From the NCBI GenBank assembly GCA_023525975.1, contig CM042034.1, positions 65,593,279-65,657,278 on the forward strand: a DNA stretch of 64,000 bases. The letters are read 5' to 3'. Below the pieces are notes generated by a model. It worked only from the letters and a program-made list of their open reading frames with translations, ran no database searches and had not been told where the DNA came from. The DNA comes from Smallanthus sonchifolius. Lineage: Eukaryota; Streptophyta; Magnoliopsida; Asterales; Asteraceae. Below are positions 58,028 through 64,000 of the stretch, one piece after another. The translations under genes and the position numbers were made by a program. Numbering within the stretch: the stretch's first letter is position 1; every line of letters starts with the position of its first letter.

Positions 58028-60118
58028 GGAGGATCAAATAAGAAGTCTAATTTGGCTAAGAAGCCTAAGAAGTAATCTCATCCATTTAATTAGATGATCA
58101 ATGGTAGAGATTTAAGTGTATGAAAAATAAGGGGTGGGAGGATATTTAAGTAATAGCCACTTTTGTTGACTTTTTTCAACTTCCCCCACTTTTTTTTAAA
58201 CGTTCATAACTTTTTCATAGGATATTATTTTTTTAAAAAAATTACACCATAAAATCGAGATTTAAGTGTATGAAAAATAAGGGGTGGGAGGATATTTAAG
58301 TAATAGCCACTTTTGTTGACTTTTTTCAACTTCCCCCACTTTTTTTAAACGTTCATAACTTTTTCATAGGACATTATTTTTAAAAAAAATTACACCATAA
58401 AATCGACCATTTTTTTATCTTTAATTTGAGTATAGTATTGCTATATTTTTTTTGCAAAAACAAAAACGACACTTAACGAAATTGTGCTAATTTACGTAAA
58501 TGTGCTGGTTTCTCGTAAATGTGCTAGTTTCTGGTAAAACAGCACAATTTAACACATTAAAAATTTGCTAGTTTCTGGTAAAACAACACAATTTACGTAA
58601 ATGTAATGGTTTCTTTAATGTGTGTACTTTTAGTCAATTATTATGTGCCTAATTTGGTAGCATTATTTAAAAATAAAAATTTAAAACATCCACACACAAA
58701 AAAAAACGGTTTAGTGGTAGGCAACAAAAAGCTTATGCATCAAAATGTTGTTTTGTGTTGGTTTTGTTTTGTGCTGGTTTGATATACTAGTTTTATTGTG
58801 CTGGTTTGTTTGTGTTTGGTTAGCTAAGAAAAGCAAGGTACACAATGAACCGTGTTCTTTTGGTGTTGTGAAACAACACAACTAATTGTTATGTTTGGTG
58901 TTGTTTTATGATAAAGCAGCACAGTGAATTGTGCTGTTTTACAATGCAGCACAGTTAGTTGTGCTGTTTTACTATAAACCAGCACATTTACCTAAAGTAG
59001 CACAATTTCACTAAGTGTTGATTTTGTTTTAGAGTAAAATATAGCAATACTAAACAATTTCACTAAGATGCATTGAACGCTCATCCTTTTTATGATTTTT
59101 AAGGTAATTGTTTATTAACAGTTCAACTAAATAATAACTTTTCTAGCAGTTCTTCTTGCTTTACCGTGCTCTATTTTTTTTCATTGTTATGATTTTACCA
59201 AAGAGAAAATGTATTGTGCTGGTTTTTTTTGTTCTACTGAATGTGCTGGAATTTTGTTTTCCTGTGATGTATTTTTTTATGTTGTGTTGGTTGGTTGTGC
59301 TGACTTTTTTTGTGTTGTTTTTCTCTACTATTTTTTCGACTGTGCTGAGTTTCTCTTGTGCTGTTTTCCTCTACTATTTTTTCTGTTGTGCTGTTATCAC
59401 ACGTGCTGGTTTTTTGTGCTAATTATTGTGCTGGTTGGTCTTGTTCTCATTATTTGTGCTGATTTGTTTTTTTAAATCACATTGTTGTTGTGCTAGTTTG
59501 TTAGTGCTGGTTGTGATAGTAACTGTGCAGGTTTGTTGTTTGTGCGCTAGTTTGCTAATTTTGTGCCCGTTTATTTGTGCTGGTTTGTCTTGTTCTCATT
59601 ATTTGTGCTGATTTGTTTTTTTAAATCACATTGTTGTTGTGATAGTTTGTTAGTGCTGGTTGTGCTAGTAATTGTGTAGGTTTGTTGTTTGTGTGCTAGT
59701 TTGCTAATTTTGTGCTTGTTTATTTGTGCTGGTTTGATATTTTTGTTTGTGCTGGTTTGATTTTCCATAAAACAGCACAATTTATGTAAACCAGCACAAT
59801 TTATGTAAAATAGCATAATTTTGTATAGTGTCCGTTTTTTTAATAAAAATATAGCAATACTATACTCGAATTAAAGGTAAAAAAACACTCGTTTTTATGG
59901 TGAAATTTTTTTAAAAAAATAAGGTCGTATGAAAAAGTTATGTACGTTTAAAAAAAAGTGGAGGAATTTGAAAAAAGTCAACAATTGTAGGTTTCCAAAA
60001 ATGCCCCTCCACCTCTAAGTTTTCCTACATTTAAATCTCTACCATTGATCATCCAATTGAATGGATAAGATTGCTTTTTAGGCTTCTTAGCCAAAGTACA
60101 CTTCTTAAAGTAACCATC

Positions 60119-60121
<3 letters not shown>
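58025..60121. mobile_element. Non-autonomous TIR element inserted in TA repeat
   Basis: The left end reads GGGGGAGGATCAAATAAGAA. The reverse complement of the right end reads GGGGATGGTTACTTTAAGAA. The shared part TTTGGCTAAGAAGCCTAA lies just inside both ends, and the inverted repeat continues imperfectly for roughly 400 bp, to a TATAGCAATACTA-like word on each side. TA repeats flank both ends. The interior has no transposase motif and is dominated by GTGCTGGTTT words. A 155-bp tandem duplication (about 58102-58257 and 58258-58410) and a 148-bp one (about 59429-59576 and 59577-59730) lie inside. Class not certain: long-TIR, TA-inserting plant elements include Micron-like MITEs and Mutator- or Foldback-like elements. 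Confidence 0.75.

Positions 60122-60150
<29 letters not shown>
60122..60150. repeat. TA microsatellite, right of TIR element
   Basis: A (TA)n run that grades into (CA)n to about 60163. Together with 57968-58024 it marks the insertion site. Confidence 0.95.
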
Positions 60151-60162
<12 letters not shown>

Positions 60163-62165
60163 GTTGTTATATTAATTAAATTAAAAAAAACTTGTGAGTG
60201 TTGATCATTTACGTACATTTTTTTATCGTATGTATTTATCTATTAATATATAAGTTAATATTTATATTTATTTGTATTAACTAAAACCATTTATACAACT
60301 TTTGATTTTTTTTTTTTTAAATTGGAGTTTTATTTTATAAACTAATTACAACTAAACAAATAATATTTAGATTTTTATAAACTTTATAAAAATAATTTTC
60401 TAAATAAATAAAATGAATTTACACCATTAAATTGAGTCTTGAACCCTCCACTCCACATATAACCTTGAACCCCCCTTTTGTGTTTGGAACCCTCAATTTG
60501 AACCCCTTCCTCATCTTGGACCTGGAACCAATTTTAGGCTCAGATTTGACTTAGGAAAAGTCAAACTCGACCCAAACCTCAATCAATCCCTGAAATTTCG
60601 AGATTCAAATTCTCCCAAATCATTCTCCATCCCATTTGCGATTGTTAGGATCTAGTAATTAACCAAATTGATTACAAAATCACGTTTTTAAACCCAATCA
60701 TGGAGTTACGATCGTGGGTTTTTTTAAAACCTACAAATCAAGTTCGAATTCCGCCTTTTTCTTCCAATTAACAGCTGTTACACACGACCCTAACCATCCT
60801 ATACGTTTCCATATCACCTCACAACCAAAATCCTTACACAAAATTCGTCTTTTTTTTTCTTTCTTTCTCTCTGTTTTCGATCAGTGCTAAAGGTGGTGGA
60901 TCCTCTCGTACGGCCTGGATTGCGGGGAGCTAACTTCAGGTATCCATCTCTCAGTTAATCGCACATTCCTTTACTATCTTTAGTGTCTAAATCGATTTTA
61001 GGGTTTTATGTTAGGAAGACTGATTCACGTAAACGATAATGAAGGAGTTGGAGTCGTTTGTTGTTTTCAAATTTTTGTTTTCAAAAGACATAAACAGATG
61101 GATCCTTTTGTCTATTGGTTTAAACCCTTCACTCCTTAACAACAGGTCTCATGTTCGAGACCTGCAACTCGTTTTCTTTACTTTATTTTTGCTTTTGGAT
61201 CAATTAATCTCCCATTGTCACACACACACACCCAATTATTTATATATTTAAAGAACTATTATTAATATGTTATGGTTATAAAACTAATTCTTTTTATAGA
61301 TTTTCTAGGGTTTATAACTAATGTCCTTTTAAAATAAAAGGTAATCATATATATGTTTAATTATTGCCTACAAACATTTTGATCATCACAAACGTATAAC
61401 TTTATAGTGTATGAACATCATCATTTTAAGTGCGTATTATCTTGTTACCACTTTATATATTTTAAAAACATGATAAACGTTATGGTGGTTAAACACTATT
61501 ATTTTATATATATCTTTTAAAGTTATAAAATGGTCATGTTTTGTTGACACCTTAAGTTTTGTTTGACAAAAGGATTATAAATATTCTAACAATCTGAACA
61601 TTTTAAAGCGGTATAATCTATAACATATCAATAATAATAATACAATCTTGTTAGTGTTACTAGTAACATAAACTTCAATAATTGTTCTATTGGTGTATTT
61701 ATCATATTAATATCATTACTTTCACAAATAATATGGTTATAATCATTAAGTAATATCTTATTAAATTGGGTTCATAAAAATTAAGATTCGCATAACTAAA
61801 TTTAATTAAATATTTCAAATTGTATTATTATAGTATAATATTTCAACGTGATGATTATTTTAATAGCCTAATTTTAAGCACTTTTGACTTCATCTTCATA
61901 ATATAAATATTATATTAATATATTTAATACCCTAATGTTTATTATTGCACCTGGCTTACTTTTATAAATAAAATTTATAAAACATCTTTTAAACACTCCA
62001 TTTGTATACCGGATCACTCGTCCATTCCAAAACCCTAAAATCCCAAATCATTCCATTGTTGTTTTCTCTTAATCGTTTCTACATTATAATAATATGTCTT
62101 ATTTAACTTAGGGCATCTTTAAATCTAATTACTACAAGTTACAGTTCCAACCTCTACTATTCAAG

Positions 62166-62605
62166 GTGATTTTACATAGCCCTTTTTTTATTTTTGTACA
62201 TTTTGGGGTGAAACATGTTGTGCATTGAAAACTATTTGCAATTACAATATACAATTCAACATTTATGACTATTTGTATAATTTGCACTTTTGTGCTTGAA
62301 TGCTACTAGTTGAACTACATATACATGACACACTCGTACAATCATTAACTCAGTACGAGCCAACAGTTAACATTGATAGATCTATTGAGTCTGACAAACC
62401 CACCCGGGTAGGATGTTTGTTTTTAACATATGCATTAGGGCAACCTACGTGTTATGCCTCAGTCACAATGTTTGATTGTACACCTACTTTCGACTATAGA
62501 TTCTCCATATAATGCCTTATTTACCATATGTCATAATAATTGTACAACACATTTGAAAACTACATGAGATATATAGTTGACCCTCTCATTTTAAACATGT
62601 TTCAG
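62166..62605 (+). other. Candidate LTR intron in R10
   Basis: CAAG/GTGATT at 62166 and CATGTTTCAG/G ending at 62605, giving 440 nt, with the AGTCTGACAAACCCACCC block near 62388-62405. The donor has a T where the others have G at position five, so it is weaker. Confidence 0.4.
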
Positions 62606-62809
62606 GTGGATATGTTGAAGTACAAGTTTATCACTTAGGAGCTTATAGACCTAGTAACACATAATTTGGAAGTATTGTTTGTTTATGTTGTTTGAACAAT
62701 ATGTACCTTTAATTTAGTTTAATAATTTGTGCAATATAGTTGATCATGAGCTTTTGAACAGTCTACATGTCCCGCCCCGACGTATTCCGCTGTCGGTTGG
62801 GGTGTGACA

Positions 62810-63295
62810 GCTTACTAGGGTACTTGAAAAGTATTATCTTCGGACCGGGTAAGTTTAAGATGTGGTGGAAGGATTTGAGTGCTACATGTGATATGAGTTC
62901 AGTGTTTGCTAGGAGTGATGAGATATTGAGGTTGTGGAGTACCGGGAGACTGCGTAGGATGAAGGCGGTACCAGGTAGGATTAAGGAGAAGCCTCTTGAT
63001 AGGCTTGCTTGAATCTCGGGCAAGTGCTCGGGATGTAGAGTTTGTATGCATTCCTTAGTTAATTCAGTAGTATAGTAACCCCCCCCCCCATCAATCATTC
63101 TTTAGTCCGAGTCAGAGTCTAGTATTGTTACATAGTGTCTCTAGGGTTCGATAACTCGGTTTATCGTTAAGCTGTGCTACACTTGATAGGTACACTTGCC
63201 TTTTAGTGCGGTTTAGTTCGAAGGTATTCCTTTTATTACTTAGGAGTCTAGGTTAGGTTTAGTAGTTTATTTTATAGATCGTCTGGACGACATCA
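62810..63295 (+). other. R11: possible end of a Tat/Athila-type LTR
   Basis: Sequence after the R10 LTR has no recognised coding content. An open frame at 62767-63012 starts inside the R10 LTR and lacks any family motif. An 11-base C run lies at 63079-63089. The stretch ends in GACATCA just before a tRNA-Asp-type primer site, so it may be an LTR end. The opposite LTR edge is not visible. Confidence 0.35.
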
Positions 63296-63301
63296 AGTTT
63301 T

Positions 63302-63315
63302 TGGCGTCGTTGCCG
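63302..63315 (+). other. R11 possible primer binding site (tRNA-Asp type)
   Basis: TGGCGTCGTTGCCG differs at one base from the TGGCGCCGTTGCCG primer site that I know from Tat/Athila gypsy elements. The flanking CATCAAGTTT also fits. No downstream gag is inside the window. Confidence 0.45.
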
Positions 63316-64000
63316 TTGATGTCGTAGAGTTTGTATGCATTTCTTTGGTTTGAATCCGTGTCATTTTTTGTGTTTTTCGGTATGTGTTTTTTGTGTGTCA
63401 TGTCCTGCGGGGATTCACGCTCGATTCGGTGATGAAATCATCAGGAACGAAGTTCCAGGTACATTTTACATTGGTTTTTATCATAGGAACAGGTTTTTGA
63501 GTGAAAAAGATTTTAAATGGCCAAAAAATTTCTTAGTATAAAAGTTGGAACAAATAATTATCTTTCTGTGATTGATACTCCCTCGCGGTACGCAAGGGAC
63601 TAGAAAATTTGGCCGGCCTAAAATCCATTCCTTCGCGGTACACGAGGAATGGATAAGGACTCTTTGCAGTATGTGAGAGATCCCTGAATTTGTTTTTTTT
63701 TTTCATTTTGTTTCCCATGGTGATCCACACCTGTTACAATCACATACCATCTACCACCCTCACCGTATCTATCCATTGTTCCACCATATCACCATCACAC
63801 CGTCTATAATTTCCACCACCGACCACCATTCATCATCATCCATCATAGCATTCACCGACTATTACCACCATGGGAAACTAGAAACCGTTTGAAATCGATG
63901 ATTCACCTTGTTGTGCTTTTCATGTTTATGTGTTTGCTACACATCGGGAGCGTATCCTTGCATTCTATCCAGAGTCTTAGTGAGTCAGTTGAGTCTTTTA
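63316..64000 (+). other. R11 leader-like region, no gene
   Basis: It contains dyads CCCTCGCGGTACGC-AAGGG (about 63580-63600) and CCTTCGCGGTACACGAGG (about 63630-63650) of the R5 LTR type. A CAC/ATC-rich low-complexity stretch lies at 63720-63880. The word TAGAGTTTGTATGCATT at 63325 repeats one at 63036. No coding sequence is recognised. Confidence 0.4.

Larger units (their letters stand above)
55644..62809 (+). mobile_element. R10: pol-less gypsy-type element, 3' part
   Basis: Non-coding interior (55644-57777), polypurine tract (57778-57788) and 3' LTR (57789-62809, including a 2.1-kb TIR element). The interior before the tract matches R6 in inverted orientation, and both LTR ends match R4 and R6. 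The 5' part is cut off at the R7 LTR. No gag or pol motif is visible. Confidence 0.75.
57789..62809 (+). repeat. R10 3' LTR with nested TIR element
   Basis: It starts TGTAACATCCATGATTTTC and ends CTGTCGGTTGGGGTGTGACA. Without the insertion at 58025-60121 it is about 2.9 kb. It lacks the GACCGTG arrays of R4 and R6. Instead it has several TTGAACCCC-type words at 60435-60530. A leader-like GC-richer segment near 60880-60940 ends in CAG/GTATCC. Confidence 0.8.

Noticed and set aside
59156..59475. Cysteine/phenylalanine/valine-rich frames that look like membrane proteins
   Set aside because: They are translations of the GTGCTG/TTTTTGTGC low-complexity core of the TIR element. Two frames give similar nonsense.
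62767..63012. Possible 81-codon host gene fragment after R10
   Set aside because: It starts inside the LTR end, has no recognised domain and no visible exon continuation.
63079..63089. Run of eleven C as a minus-strand polypurine tract
   Set aside because: No TG...CA LTR edge follows on the expected side. It may be a simple homopolymer or an assembly artefact.

Overview
The window is plant nuclear DNA made almost entirely of nested and broken LTR retrotransposons. I found no host gene, no tRNA or rRNA gene and no CRISPR array. The evidence is the set of element families: Ty3/gypsy chromoviruses with an integrase followed by a chromodomain-like tail, Ty1/copia elements of Sirevirus type with an extra reading frame after pol, primer sites that match the 3' end of plant initiator tRNA-Met, and one possible tRNA-Asp-type primer site of the Tat/Athila kind. 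The gag-pol sequences look like those common in large eudicot genomes, possibly Asteraceae, but that last step is inference from memory.

Layout, left to right (R numbers are mine). R1 (1-3078, +) is the decayed 3' half of a copia element, followed by a fragment of a related LTR (3333-3498, R2). R3 (3499-11265, -) is a chromovirus with both LTRs recognisable, its right LTR cut by the insertion of R4. R4 (11266-17948, +) is a chromovirus with a complete 5' LTR and a long gag-pol frame that stops inside integrase. R5 (17949-about 23460, -) is an old, frameshifted chromovirus with both LTRs truncated. R6 (about 23461-31171, -) is a gypsy-type element with 2.3 kb LTRs but no pol. R7 (31172-32931 and 55099-55643, +) is the 3' end of a Sirevirus-like copia. 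It is split by R8 (32932-55098, -), a copia of the same family in the opposite orientation with a GAAGA target duplication. R8 is itself split by R9 (36001-47136, -), a young chromovirus with 2.6-2.7 kb LTRs and an AATTT target duplication. R10 (55644-62809, +) is a pol-less relative of R6 whose 3' LTR holds a TIR element (58025-60121) inserted in a TA microsatellite. The last 1.2 kb contains a possible Tat/Athila primer site.

No element looks autonomous. R9 comes nearest, but it has stops in gag, a nonsense codon in integrase and a lost protease motif. The order of insertion can be read directly: R7, then R8 into R7, then R9 into R8; and R3, then R4 into R3.

Two patterns cut across families and are the most interesting content. 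First, the LTRs of R3, R4, R6, R9 and R10 share a GTGAGT-like donor and a TTTCAG/G acceptor in the sense orientation, about 440-480 nt apart (about 960-1050 nt in R9, where a tandem array lies between them). This suggests a conserved intron inside the LTR leader. Second, most LTR families here carry their own cluster of short imperfect palindromes. In the copia LTRs these clusters lie just upstream of the TATA box.
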